Assembly (NCBI GenBank): GCA_963709185.1
Contig: CAVPVQ010000026.1
Span: forward strand, 62,001-126,000
Reading direction: 5' to 3'
Source of the DNA: Roseiarcus sp963709185
GTDB lineage: Bacteria > Pseudomonadota > Alphaproteobacteria > Rhizobiales > Beijerinckiaceae
Length of the DNA stretch: 64,000 nucleotides
A program made the translations under genes and the position numbers. Positions 1-8,768 of this stretch are shown here, one piece after another; the first letter of the stretch is position 1; each line of letters starts with the position of its first letter. The notes under the pieces were generated by a model. It saw only the letters and a list, made by a program, of their open reading frames with translations. It was not told the origin of the DNA and ran no database searches.

Positions 1-485
1 ACGATCGTGATCGTGGTGGTGGTGACGCCATCCATATGCGTCGGCGGATTCTGCGTCACCGTCTGAACGCTGAGGATCGAGACTGGGGGATCGAGCAAGG
101 TCGTCGTGACGCTGGACGGCCCGTTCGCGGTCGTCACTTTGGTGACGGTTGTGGTCACCGAGCCATCGGCATTCTTGGTGACGCTGGTGGTGGTCGTTAT
201 GGTCTCGGCTGGCGTCCTCGATACGATCGAGACCCTCGCCGGCCGGCCCCCCGCGGTAATGGTGTCGCCAAAGGAGGCAGGCGCGGTCGCCTTGCTCTTG
301 TCAGTATTCCCCGGGATGGTCCGGGACCGCGAGGTCGTCGTCGTTGTAACGGCCGGACCGCTCCCCGTCGAAGCGTGGGGAATCGCCGGATGGCTCCATT
401 TGGCAAGCGCCGGCGACGTCAAGCTGCCGCACAGCAAGGCGACCAGCGCGACAACGGCGCGAAAGCGCAAACTCGGCGGACGCAT
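1..485 (-). CDS. Thr-rich secreted protein, tandem paralogue, 3' end cut by window edge
   Basis: The frame opens at an ATG preceded by a GGGAGA ribosome site and stays open to the window edge, giving about 161 residues. The first 28 residues form a clear signal peptide (MRPPSLRF, hydrophobic core, SPALA). The mature part starts KWSHPAIPH and is very rich in Thr runs (TTTTS, GSVTTTVT, GVTTTTIT). It matches the protein encoded at 823-1854 along its whole visible length, including the AKWSHPA start and the QTVTQNPPT segment, so the two are tandem duplicates. Function unknown; the composition suggests an extended cell-envelope or secreted protein. The C-terminus lies outside the window. Confidence 0.75.
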   Translation of the reverse strand, partial: MRPPSLRFRAVVALVALLCGSLTSPALAKWSHPAIPHASTGSGPAVTTTTTSRSRTIPGNTDKSKATAPASFGDTITAGGRPARVSIVSRTPAETITTTTSVTKNADGSVTTTVTKVTTANGPSSVTTTLLDPPVSILSVQTVTQNPPTHMDGVTTTTITI

Positions 486-556
486 GACATCTCCCGATTC
501 GATGGCCCTTTTGGGGGAACCGGCCCTTGTTCCTCGATTGCCCTGATAGGCGTCTC

Positions 557-706
557 TTACGGTCCTCGCAACCCGCCGGTTCCGCCGCCGGGGGCCGCGC
601 CGACAGCGCCCGCGGCGGGACCGCGAGCCGCATCCATGATGAACACGCCCGACAGCAGCGCCAACACCGCGGCGCCGGCGAGAGCGTGAAAGCGAAACGA
701 CCGCAT
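557..706 (-). CDS. Small secreted or membrane peptide, 49 aa
   Basis: A 49-codon frame begins with ATG four bases after a strong GAGGAG ribosome site and ends at TAA. It starts MRSFRFHALAG, has a hydrophobic stretch (AAVLALLSGVF) and ends in a short Gly/Pro/Ala-rich tail. It lies between two paralogous Thr-rich secreted proteins on the same strand, 71 bases upstream of the next one. Its start resembles theirs (Met-Arg, RF, then a hydrophobic core), so it could be a truncated copy of the same family or an independent small envelope peptide. No known function recognised. Confidence 0.45.
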   Translation of the reverse strand: MRSFRFHALAGAAVLALLSGVFIMDAARGPAAGAVGAAPGGGTGGLRGP

Positions 707-822
707 GGCGCTCCTCATGCCTGCGCGGGCTGCGCAACAAGACTAACCGACTATCGGCGTCGAACCAAACGACTGCTCCAACGCGCCGTCAAAGGCGCGC
801 CAGACGCTCGGCCGGCGGCGTT

Positions 823-1854
823 CTAGAGGCCGACCGCGCGTTCGAGCTTGTCGCTGGCGACCTGCAGCGTTTCGACGACCAGAGTTCCCTCGCGCGTGCC
901 GACCTGGCGCGTGTCGGCGTCGTCCGCCCTCAGCAGCGAGATGCGCTTGTGCACCTCGGCGATCGCGGTCTTGACCGCCTGCACGGCTTCCGCCTTGGTC
1001 CTGGCCGCGCGCACCTTCTTCGCCGCGGTCGCCACGATGGTCGGCAGCGTGCGCAATTGCGGCGGCAGATACGGCGCGAGCTTGCGCAACGCCTCGGCAT
1101 AGGCGTCGAGAGCGTCGGCGATGCACGGCGGCGTGTCCGCCTGGCATCCCTGAATATCCTGCTCAGCGTGGCCGGACAGCGCCGCGACCGCCGCCTCGAT
1201 GTCGCCAGGGCCGGAGGCGGCGACTATTGCCGGCGGCGAGGTCATTTCGGGCGTCGTCGAACTTGACGCATGCGGCGGAGGTGGTGGAGGGGTCGTCGTC
1301 GTTGTCATCGTCGTCACCGGAGCTATCTTGGTGACGGCGACCGTCGACAGAGTTTCGATGACCGTGCGAGGCGGGCGAATGTCGACAACGGTGATCGTGG
1401 TCGTGGTGACGCCGTTTTTCTCCGTCGGCGGATTTTGCGTCACCGTTTGAAGGAAACCGGTCTGCGGGGGATTGTTCAAAGTCTTGGTGACGACGGCGTT
1501 TCCGTCCGCCTTCGTCACCGTGGTGACGGTGGTGGTCACCGACCCGTCGGAGTTTGTGGTCACGGTCGTGGTGGTGGTCGAGGTCTTGGCCGGGTTCTTC
1601 GAGACGATCGTCACCGTCGCCGGCCCTCCCGACGTGATGGTGTCGTGGAAATGGGCGGGCGCCGGCGCCATGCTTTTGCTTTTGCTCCCGGGGACGGTCA
1701 CAGGCGGCGACGTCGTTGTGACTGTCGGGTTGCTTGCCGCCAGGTGCGGAACGGCGGGATGGCTCCACTTCGCCAGCGCGGACTTCGCGAAGATTCCGCA
1801 CAGTAACGCCGCCAGCGCGATTGCGACTAGGAAGCGCAAATTTGGCGGACGCAT
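823..1854 (-). CDS. Thr-rich secreted protein with C-terminal helical domain
   Basis: This protein has 343 residues from the ATG at 1854, which has GGGAG just upstream, as does its paralogue at 1-485. The frame extends 11 codons further up, but that part has no ribosome site and would spoil the signal peptide. After the signal peptide (MRPPNLRF to KSALA) comes KWSHPAVPH and about 170 residues dominated by Thr, Val and Ser, with a TTTTTPPPPPPH hinge. The last 130 residues are different: Ala/Leu-rich helices with two cysteines (GCQADTPPC) and Lys/Arg-rich segments. Domain order is therefore signal, Thr-rich stalk, helical head. Function unknown; an exported envelope or adhesin-like role is inference from composition. 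Confidence 0.75.
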   Translation of the reverse strand: MRPPNLRFLVAIALAALLCGIFAKSALAKWSHPAVPHLAASNPTVTTTSPPVTVPGSKSKSMAPAPAHFHDTITSGGPATVTIVSKNPAKTSTTTTTVTTNSDGSVTTTVTTVTKADGNAVVTKTLNNPPQTGFLQTVTQNPPTEKNGVTTTTITVVDIRPPRTVIETLSTVAVTKIAPVTTMTTTTTPPPPPPHASSSTTPEMTSPPAIVAASGPGDIEAAVAALSGHAEQDIQGCQADTPPCIADALDAYAEALRKLAPYLPPQLRTLPTIVATAAKKVRAARTKAEAVQAVKTAIAEVHKRISLLRADDADTRQVGTREGTLVVETLQVASDKLERAVGL

Positions 1855-2399
1855 AGGATCTCCCAATTCAATGGGCTCTCGGGGCAACCCGGCCCACTTC
1901 CAATTCGTCGCGGATGAGTGTCCTTCACGGTCCGCGAGGGCGCACCCGCCCAGCCGACGCCTTCCTCCAAGAATATCCCCGCCCGATTGTTACCTATTGC
2001 ACCACGGGCAGCAACCCCAATTGGGGCGCCGCTCTTAAAACACACATGAAGCATGTGCAGCCGCACATGCATGTGACAATTCGGCAGCAGTGACGGTTTT
2101 ACAACGCCGCTCTCGAAATACATCCGTCTTGCAATTTGGACGCCGATCGGTTTGTCTTGGGCATCGTCGGCTGATATGAGAAGAATGCGCATCGGCGCCT
2201 GGGCAAAGCGAAGTCTTAGTTCACTCGACGGCCGCCGGCAAGCAACGACGAGCGAAGGGGGCCGGCCAGAGCGAGAGTTTGGACGAAACTTGGTCCCTGC
2301 GCGACCAGGTCTAAAGTCGACGGCGGTTCATCTTAATCATTTTATGGCGCTCCAGCCGGACGGGCTTCACGAGTCGAAGATCGGGGTCTGAAAACGCGC
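1855..2399 (+). other. Divergent intergenic region upstream of the porin
   Basis: This 545-base gap separates the minus-strand Thr-rich gene from the plus-strand porin. It holds a cluster of CACATG dyads (annotated separately). A minus-strand frame at 1827-2192 starting MRILLISADD and a plus-strand frame at 2152-2391 are open, but neither resembles a known protein and the first overlaps the start of the Thr-rich gene. The region most likely holds two divergent promoters; no convincing -35/-10 pair could be fixed. Confidence 0.4.
2043..2075. repeat. Clustered CACATG/CATGTG dyads, possible operator
   Basis: Two palindromes lie side by side. The first is CACATG-AAG-CATGTG (2043-2057) and the second is the perfect 12-base CACATGCATGTG (2064-2075). 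That gives four CACATG half-sites in 33 bases within a divergent promoter region. The arrangement is typical of a dimeric or tetrameric regulator site, but no cognate regulator is evident. Confidence 0.4.
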
Positions 2400-3755
2400 A
2401 TGAATTTGAGACGGCCATCGGCGCTTGCGTGGCGCATCGTGTGCGGCTTATCGGCCAGCGCCGCGAGCGTTGGCGTGCCGCGCGCGGCTGATTTGCCGAC
2501 CCTCAAGGCGGCGCCGATCGCCTATGTGCAGACCTGCAACGTCGGGGGAATGGCCGGGTTCGTGGTTCCCGGCTCCGACACCTGCCTGAGGATCTCCGGT
2601 TACGTCAATCTCGAGATCGCCGCCGGCAACGTAACCCGCCAATCCGGCCTCGCCTTCACCGGCGTTCCCGGCGAAAGCCCGGTCACCGCCCAAGAGATCG
2701 CGAGCGGCAAGTCGCGGGACGCGTTGGGCTTCACCGCGCGCGGCCAGATCGATCTGGACGTCCGCCAGCAGACGTCCTACGGCGTGTTGCGCGCCTATGC
2801 CGAAATTCAGGGCATCAACAGCAACGGCTTCGAAACGGCGTTGACAATGACGATCCTCAACGTCGCCTACGTGCAATGGGCGGGTCTGACCGCCGGCAAG
2901 GCCCCCTCATTTTTCTCTTATCTGGCGGGCGGACCTTCTTGGTACGACTTCTACTCGCCCGATCGGGTCAGCACCAACCAGCCCGACGTCTTCGCCTATA
3001 CCGCAACGTTTGGCGGCGGCCTTTCGGCGACCATCTCGTTCGAAGACGGGACGGGCGCCCAGGTCAACAACGGCTTCAACGGCGGGTTCAACAACACCTA
3101 TCTCGGCGATCGCTATCCGGACATCGTCGCCGCCGCCCGCGCCGATGAGACCTGGGGGTCGGCCCAACTGTCGGCCGTCGCGCACAACACCCGGGTGATC
3201 GGCGTTTCCGGCGACACCGGCGACTTCTGGGGTTACGCCGTCCTCGCCGGCGCCACCGCCAATCTTCCCTGGCTCGGCAACGGCGACAAAGTTGCGCTGC
3301 AAGGGGTCTACAGCCACGCGGCGCTCGGCTATTCCGGCATTCCCAACACGGCCTTCAGTCCGGGCGACCAGGGGATGAACATTAACGGCAACGGGCTGAT
3401 CTATCAGTTGACCGACGCCTTGAACTACGACGTCGGCCTGTGGTCGACGCCGACCGCCTGGACCGCCGCCGCGTTCCTCGAGCACCATTTTTCGCCTGAG
3501 TTCTCGCTGATCCCGGAAATTTCCTTCGCGACCGTCCGCTACAGCAATTCTCCGGTGATGATCTCGACCACCGCCAACAGTGTGCTGGGCGGCCTCGTCG
3601 CGCACTGGGACCCCGTCGCTCATCTCGACTTCCAGGCCGGGATCATGCTGGAGGCGACCCGCCAGGCGACTCCCGCCGCCTATGTCGGGCCGGCGTCGTT
3701 CCCGACCAACAGCAGCGGCCTTGCCGGCACGCTGTCGATCACCCGCGACTTCTGA
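2400..3755 (+). CDS. Outer-membrane porin, Rhizobiales type (porin_2 family)
   Basis: A 451-residue outer-membrane beta-barrel. A signal peptide ends near SVGVPRAAD. The next segment, with DLPTLKAAP, YVQTCN and CLRISGYVNLE, is the usual N-terminus of alphaproteobacterial porins of the Brucella Omp2 / Rhizobium RopA group, including the cysteine pair. The middle alternates short amphipathic strands with Gly/Asn-rich turns, and the chain ends in aromatic Phe (SITRDF), the normal signal for barrel insertion. Length fits the family. It would allow passive diffusion of small hydrophilic solutes. It appears monocistronic, with 124 bases before the next gene. Confidence 0.9.
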   Translation: MNLRRPSALAWRIVCGLSASAASVGVPRAADLPTLKAAPIAYVQTCNVGGMAGFVVPGSDTCLRISGYVNLEIAAGNVTRQSGLAFTGVPGESPVTAQEIASGKSRDALGFTARGQIDLDVRQQTSYGVLRAYAEIQGINSNGFETALTMTILNVAYVQWAGLTAGKAPSFFSYLAGGPSWYDFYSPDRVSTNQPDVFAYTATFGGGLSATISFEDGTGAQVNNGFNGGFNNTYLGDRYPDIVAAARADETWGSAQLSAVAHNTRVIGVSGDTGDFWGYAVLAGATANLPWLGNGDKVALQGVYSHAALGYSGIPNTAFSPGDQGMNINGNGLIYQLTDALNYDVGLWSTPTAWTAAAFLEHHFSPEFSLIPEISFATVRYSNSPVMISTTANSVLGGLVAHWDPVAHLDFQAGIMLEATRQATPAAYVGPASFPTNSSGLAGTLSITRDF

Positions 3756-3879
3756 CCGCGTTGAACTTCGCGAAAAGGGGCGCGGCGTCTGACGCCTGCG
3801 CGAAGCAAAGGCGCGTGATTCTGCGCGCCGGTTCGGCTATCGTGCAAGCTGGCGAGCTTCGGAGCCGAGTTTTCTCGAA

Positions 3880-5601
3880 ATGACGCGGCGTGGCGGATTG
3901 ACGCTGCTGGCGATCGCTGTGGCGGTGTTTTTTTGCTGCGCCGGCCTTGTCGGCTATCGGCTCCTGTTCCGCCGTCCCACCCCCGCCCCTGCTGCGGTCG
4001 TCGTCGCGGAGCCGCCAACGCCGGAAGCCGCGCCCGTCGCGATCGGCCCGATCTCGACGATGATCGATCTGCCTGGCGATCCCGTGCTGGTCCATCGCGG
4101 AGCCACCGTTGCGCCACGATCGCTGAGCGTGGCGCTGCCGGCCACTCTCGCGGCCAGCGCGCCGAAAGTTGAAAGCGCCGCCTTTTTCGTCGCCGGGCCG
4201 CTGGTGTCTTCGGACGGCGGCTTCATGGGCAAGTTTCCAGAAGCGGCGGAGGGCGCCGACGTCGCCGACGCCAGCCTCGTCAACGGCGCGCAACTGACCA
4301 TCGACGCCAGCGCGGCCTCGGACGCCGGTTTCGACGACGACGGCGGCGCCAGCACGCCGACGGCGGCGCAGCAGTCGGTGGTGACCGACCTCAACAGCAG
4401 CCAGCTCGATGTGTCGGTCGGCGGCTCGAACGCCCAGCCGCAAATCAAGGAGGCGATCATCAAGGTGGTGGTCCAGGAGCGAATCGGCGACCTGCTGATC
4501 CGCAACGGCTTCACCGAAGACAGCGCGCGCGCCATCGAAGCGGCGGCCAAGGCCGCCTACAATGTCCAGTCGCTGCCGCCGTCGAGTTTCGCGATCGCCG
4601 AAGGCGCGCTCGACATGTCCGGCGCCTACCGCGTCACGCAACTATCGATGTACGAGAACAGGCAATATGTCGGCGCCGTCGCCCTCGCCGAGGCGGGCGG
4701 CTACGAGGTCGGCGCGCAGCCGGCGGTCCCGCCGGGCCTGCTCGACGAAGGCGCGCCAAGCGTCGACATGCCGGTGCGCTACAATCTGTCCGACGGCGTC
4801 TACAGCGCCAGCGTGCGCAACAACGTGCCGGAGCCGGTGATCCGCGAGGCGATCCTGTTGCTCGGCAAGCTCGCTGACCTGAAGGCGCCGCTGCCGGCCG
4901 AGGAGAACTTTCGTGTGCTCTACGCGCGCGATTTTCGCGGCAAATCAAAATTGTCCGGCAAGGTGATCTATGTCGGGCTGACCGGGCCATCGGGCGCGGT
5001 GGATTGCTATTCCTTCCAATCGCCCGACGGCGCCTTCCGCTGCTTCGATCCGAAGGCCGGCGGCGGAGGCGGAGGCGGCGGTCCGGCGCCGACCAGCGTC
5101 GGGGGCATTTTTGCCCCGATCAAGGGCGCGCCCGTCACCTCGACGTTCGGCATGCGCTTCCACCCGATCCTGCATATCCTGCGCCTTCACGCCGGAATCG
5201 ATTTTGGCGCGCCGATCGGCTCGGCGGTGCGGGCGGTCGCCGACGGCAAGGTCGAGATCGCCGGGCCGGTGTCCGGCTTTGGCAATCATATCCGGCTGCA
5301 GCACAAGGGGTTCGAAACCTCCTATTCGCATCTCTCGGAAATTCCGGCCAATATCACGCCCGGCGCACTGGTGACGCAGGGACAGACCATCGCGCTGTCC
5401 GGAAACACCGGCCTGTCGACCGGACCGCATTTGCATTTCGAATATTACCTCGACCGCGTCGCGGTCGATCCCCTGCCGCACATGGGAACGGAGGTCGCCG
5501 GCGTCGGCGCGGCCGCCTCCGCCCCGAACGAGCAGGAAGTCGCCGCTTTCGCCGGCGCCAAGACGATGGTCGACGCCGCGCTCGAGTCGGCCAGCCATTG
5601 A
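3880..5601 (+). CDS. M23-family metallopeptidase (LytM-type peptidoglycan endopeptidase)
   Basis: A 573-residue exported protein with an N-terminal membrane anchor (LTLLAIAVAVFFCCAGLVGY) followed by a Pro/Ala-rich linker. The C-terminal domain, from about residue 410, is a LytM/M23 peptidase: GMRFHPI and HAGIDFGAPIG give the first zinc ligands (H and D), and STGPHLHFEYY gives the HxH motif. The central region (about residues 180-380) resembles the N-terminal part of alphaproteobacterial M23 proteins that place the catalytic domain at the cell wall. A Gly-run hinge precedes the catalytic domain. The zinc ligands are intact, so it should be active in cleaving peptide cross-links during growth or division. 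It stands alone on the plus strand. Confidence 0.88.
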   Translation: MTRRGGLTLLAIAVAVFFCCAGLVGYRLLFRRPTPAPAAVVVAEPPTPEAAPVAIGPISTMIDLPGDPVLVHRGATVAPRSLSVALPATLAASAPKVESAAFFVAGPLVSSDGGFMGKFPEAAEGADVADASLVNGAQLTIDASAASDAGFDDDGGASTPTAAQQSVVTDLNSSQLDVSVGGSNAQPQIKEAIIKVVVQERIGDLLIRNGFTEDSARAIEAAAKAAYNVQSLPPSSFAIAEGALDMSGAYRVTQLSMYENRQYVGAVALAEAGGYEVGAQPAVPPGLLDEGAPSVDMPVRYNLSDGVYSASVRNNVPEPVIREAILLLGKLADLKAPLPAEENFRVLYARDFRGKSKLSGKVIYVGLTGPSGAVDCYSFQSPDGAFRCFDPKAGGGGGGGGPAPTSVGGIFAPIKGAPVTSTFGMRFHPILHILRLHAGIDFGAPIGSAVRAVADGKVEIAGPVSGFGNHIRLQHKGFETSYSHLSEIPANITPGALVTQGQTIALSGNTGLSTGPHLHFEYYLDRVAVDPLPHMGTEVAGVGAAASAPNEQEVAAFAGAKTMVDAALESASH

Positions 5602-5840
5602 GCCGCGGTCGGGCGCGCCGCCCGGCCCCGTCGTTGAATGACCGTGACCTCCATCCGCGGTCCGGCCTGCCGAAACCGTCGGCGGCGCGTCACAGCGATG
5701 ACGAGGTGTCGCGCGATCTTGCCGCCGCGCTTTCACAGTCTTCCAGTTTTTAATTGTTTTAATCTGCACGATCTCCAGTTTACATCCATTCTAAGATGGT
5801 ATTGCTGAGTCTTTTGTGATTCTAAACTGCAATTTATTCA

Positions 5841-5869
5841 TTGACTTACATGACGCCCGTCGTTTTATT
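5841..5869 (+). promoter_or_regulatory. Candidate sigma-70-like promoter for the OprB operon
   Basis: TTGACT at 5841-5846 is followed after 17 bases by TTTATT at 5864-5869, in an AT-rich patch in otherwise GC-rich DNA. A start of transcription near 5877 would leave a short leader before an AGGGG ribosome site at 5896-5900. The position would exclude the upstream GTG at 5816 as the start codon of the downstream gene. Only a sequence match; no direct proof. Confidence 0.35.
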
Positions 5870-5905
5870 GTCGGCGTCTTGGGTGTCGGTCAACGAGGGG
5901 TTGCT

Positions 5906-7558
5906 TTGTTTCTCCATCCCAACGGTCCTTTCGACTGGACGGCTCGGCTCGCCGGCGGAGCCAGACGCGGCGCGATGCTGTGCTGCGCGGCCGGCCTGGC
6001 GGCTCTTTGCGCGTCGGGCGCTGTCGCACAATCGTCGGCCCCCAACGCCGCGATTGCTCCCATTCCCGGTTCAGCGCCGGTCGCCGGCAATTCCGGCGAA
6101 CTCATCGAAACGCCGATCGGGACCGGCGAGGCCACCGCTCCCGCCGCGCCGCCCGTGGTCGCCAGCCCGGGGCAGCCCGTGGAGCAACCGGCCGACGCGG
6201 CCGCGGCTGCGCCATCGCCAAGCGCCAGCGGCGTCAATCCGTTCGGATTTCTCAGCACCGCGTCGCGGAGCGCCAACCTGCTCGGCGACATGTGGGGACT
6301 GCGGCCGGCGATCGCCAAATACGGCCTGACGCTCAGCATCACCGAGACCAGCGAGATCCTCGGCAACGTGACCGGCGGAACGCGCCAGGGTTTCGATTAC
6401 GACGGCCTGACGACCGCGGTCCTGCAGTTGGACACGCAGCGCGCGTTCGGCCTGTATGGCGGCCTGTTCAATGTCAGCGCCCTGCAGATTCATGGGCGCA
6501 GCCTCAGCGCCGACAATCTCGGCACGTTGCAGACGGCGAGCGGCATCGAGGCCGATCGCGCGACGCGCCTCTGGGAGCTCTGGTACCAGCAGAAGTTCTT
6601 CGACGACAAGCTCGACATCAAGATCGGCCAGCAGAGCCTCGATCAGGAATTCATGGGCAGTTCGAACGCCAATTACTTCGTCAACACGATGTTCGGTTGG
6701 CCGATGCTGCCGTCCGCCGATCTGCCCGGCGGCGGTCCCGCCTATCCGCTCTCGGCGCTGGGCGTGCGCGCGCGGGCCCATGTCACCGATTCCGTCACCG
6801 TCCTCGCCGGCGTGTTCAACGGCAGTCCGGTCGCCAACAACACCGGCGATCCCCAGGTGCAAAACCCGTCGGGCGCGAGTTTCCCGCTCAACGGGGGCGC
6901 GCTGGCGATCGCCGAACTGCAGTTCGCCTATCCCTCGTCCGGCACGCTGGTCCAGGCCAACCAGAGCGATCCGCTGGCCCGCACCTACAAGATCGGCGTG
7001 TGGTACGACACCGAAAACTTCGCCGACCTGCGATATGACAGCAACGGCATGTCGCTCGCCAATCCCGCCAGCAACGGGATTCCCGCCCCCCATCGCGGCG
7101 ACTACGCGTTCTACGCCGTCGCCGACCAGATGATCTATCGCTTTGCGGACGATCCCGACCGCAACATCAATGTCTTCCTGCGTCCGATGTTCACGCCGTT
7201 GCAGGATCGCAACCTGATCAGCTTCAGCCTCAACGCCGGTCTCACCATGCACGAACCGTTCTTCGGGCGCGACGACGACACGGCGGGAGTCGGCATGGGC
7301 TTCACGCGGGTCAGCAATGCGGCGTCGGGGCTCGACGCGGCGACCGCCTTCTACAACCCCGGCGTCTATTCGCCGGTGCGCACCAACGAGACCTTCGTCG
7401 AGGGGACCTACCAATACGAGGTCACGCCGTGGTGGCAGATCCAGCCGGACGTTCAATACGTCTTCAATCCCGGCGGCGGCATCGTCAATCCCAACAATCC
7501 GACCCAGAAAATCAAGAATGAAGCGGTGATCGGCGTGCGCACCAACATCACCTTTTGA
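5906..7558 (+). CDS. Carbohydrate-selective porin, OprB family
   Basis: Outer-membrane porin of the OprB type. The frame is open from a GTG at 5816, but a TTG at 5906 has an AGGGG site five bases upstream and follows a candidate promoter, so it is preferred; an ATG at 5975 is a third option. A signal peptide ends at SGAVAQSS. A low-complexity Pro/Ala linker of about 80 residues precedes the barrel, which shows typical OprB features: LGDMWGLRPAIAKYGL, then TQRAFGLYGG, LWELWYQQKFF, KIGQQSLDQEF and a terminal NEAVIGVRTNITF strand ending in Phe. It heads a plus-strand run with a propeller-like protein, a DyP peroxidase and a cupredoxin, suggesting uptake linked to periplasmic iron or redox chemistry. 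Confidence 0.85.
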   Translation: MFLHPNGPFDWTARLAGGARRGAMLCCAAGLAALCASGAVAQSSAPNAAIAPIPGSAPVAGNSGELIETPIGTGEATAPAAPPVVASPGQPVEQPADAAAAAPSPSASGVNPFGFLSTASRSANLLGDMWGLRPAIAKYGLTLSITETSEILGNVTGGTRQGFDYDGLTTAVLQLDTQRAFGLYGGLFNVSALQIHGRSLSADNLGTLQTASGIEADRATRLWELWYQQKFFDDKLDIKIGQQSLDQEFMGSSNANYFVNTMFGWPMLPSADLPGGGPAYPLSALGVRARAHVTDSVTVLAGVFNGSPVANNTGDPQVQNPSGASFPLNGGALAIAELQFAYPSSGTLVQANQSDPLARTYKIGVWYDTENFADLRYDSNGMSLANPASNGIPAPHRGDYAFYAVADQMIYRFADDPDRNINVFLRPMFTPLQDRNLISFSLNAGLTMHEPFFGRDDDTAGVGMGFTRVSNAASGLDAATAFYNPGVYSPVRTNETFVEGTYQYEVTPWWQIQPDVQYVFNPGGGIVNPNNPTQKIKNEAVIGVRTNITF

Positions 7559-7622
7559 CGCGCGGAGAGACCTCGAACGCTTCAATCGCCCGGCGAATTG
7601 CCGATAAACGACGGAGAAGACT

Positions 7623-8768
7623 GTGTCGCACACTCGAAGAATTGGCGCCGCCGGCGCCCTTGGCTGCGCCGCGGCGCTGCTGGTCCTCAGCGCCCCGCCC
7701 GTCCGTGCGGCAAGCGTGCTCGAAGGGCTGCGCCGTCACGTGACGGTGACCAGCACGGTCACCGACAATGGCGATCTCAACCCCTACGCCGTGGTCGTGG
7801 CGCCGGTGACTTCAGGTAAAATCCAGAAGGGCGACGTGCTGGTCGACAATTTCAACAACTCGTCGAACCTGCAGGGCACCGGCGGAACGATCATCGACTT
7901 CAACCCCTCGACCCGCGCGACCTCGCTGTTCGCCAAGCTGCCGCAGCGACTGCCACAATGTCCGGGCGGCATCGGCCTGACCACGGCGATGACCATGCTG
8001 AGCAGCGGTTGGGTGATTGTCGGCAGCACGCCGAGCACCGACGGCACGACGGCGACCAAGGGCGCCGGCTGCCTCCTTGTCTTCGATTCCAACGGCCGGC
8101 TCGCCACCGTCTGGACGGGCTCGCATATCAACGGCCCGTGGGGCAACATGGCGGTGATCGACAACGGCGCCAAGGCGACGTTGTTCGTCAGTATGTCTGG
8201 CTACAATCTTCCCACGCCCTCGAAGATCGATCCGGCGACCGGCCTGCCGGTGGTCGTGAAGGAAGCGACGGTGCTGCGCATCCAGTTGACCGTTCCGGCC
8301 GGCGGACCACCCAAGGTCACGAGCCAGACGGTGATCGCCAGCGGCTTCGCCCAGCGCGCCGACAAGGACGTGTTTCTGATCGGCCCGACCGGCCTCGCGC
8401 TGATCGGCGGCACGCTCTACGTGTCCGACGCGGTCGAGAACCGCATCGTGGCGATCGATGGCGCGGCGTCGCGTTCGGGCAGCGCGGGAACCGGACGCAC
8501 GGTGACGAAGGACGGATTGCTGCAACGCCCGCTCGCGCTCGCCGCGACAGGCAACGGCCATATCCTGGCCTGCAACGGCAAGAACGGCGAGGTCGTCGAG
8601 TTCGACCCGGCGTCCGGCGCGCAACTCGCCGCGCAGTGGGTGGATTCCAATCAGGCCCAGTCGCCGCCCGGCAACGGCGACCTGTTCGGCCTCGCCATGG
8701 CGCCCGACGGCAGCGGCTTCTACTACGTCGAGGACGACACCAACATGCTGGCCAAGGCGACGCAATGA
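7623..8768 (+). CDS. Secreted beta-propeller-like (NHL/SMP-30-like) protein
   Basis: A 381-residue exported protein starting at GTG 7623, with GGAGAAG just upstream. The signal peptide ends at APPVRAAS. The mature chain has repeated short beta segments of the type DVLVDNFNNSSNLQG, GTIIDFNPSTR, GTLYVSDAVENRIVAIDG and GHILACNGKNGEVVEFDP, the pattern of NHL or gluconolactonase-like propellers. No catalytic residues could be assigned. Its stop overlaps the ATG of the DyP peroxidase by four bases (ATGA), so the two are translationally coupled. It may serve as a periplasmic binding or scaffold partner; that role is inferred from position only. Confidence 0.7.
   Translation: MSHTRRIGAAGALGCAAALLVLSAPPVRAASVLEGLRRHVTVTSTVTDNGDLNPYAVVVAPVTSGKIQKGDVLVDNFNNSSNLQGTGGTIIDFNPSTRATSLFAKLPQRLPQCPGGIGLTTAMTMLSSGWVIVGSTPSTDGTTATKGAGCLLVFDSNGRLATVWTGSHINGPWGNMAVIDNGAKATLFVSMSGYNLPTPSKIDPATGLPVVVKEATVLRIQLTVPAGGPPKVTSQTVIASGFAQRADKDVFLIGPTGLALIGGTLYVSDAVENRIVAIDGAASRSGSAGTGRTVTKDGLLQRPLALAATGNGHILACNGKNGEVVEFDPASGAQLAAQWVDSNQAQSPPGNGDLFGLAMAPDGSGFYYVEDDTNMLAKATQ

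Noticed and set aside
1827..2192. Minus-strand frame starting MRILLISADDAQDKPIGVQ
   Set aside because: It overlaps the true start of the Thr-rich gene, has no known similarity, and its middle (CHMHVRLHMLHV) is just a translation of the CACATG palindromes.
3760..3815. Short inverted repeats after the porin gene (GGCGTC-T-GACGCC; TTCGCG and CGCGAA)
   Set aside because: Arms are short, loop of one base and no T-run, so not a convincing terminator.
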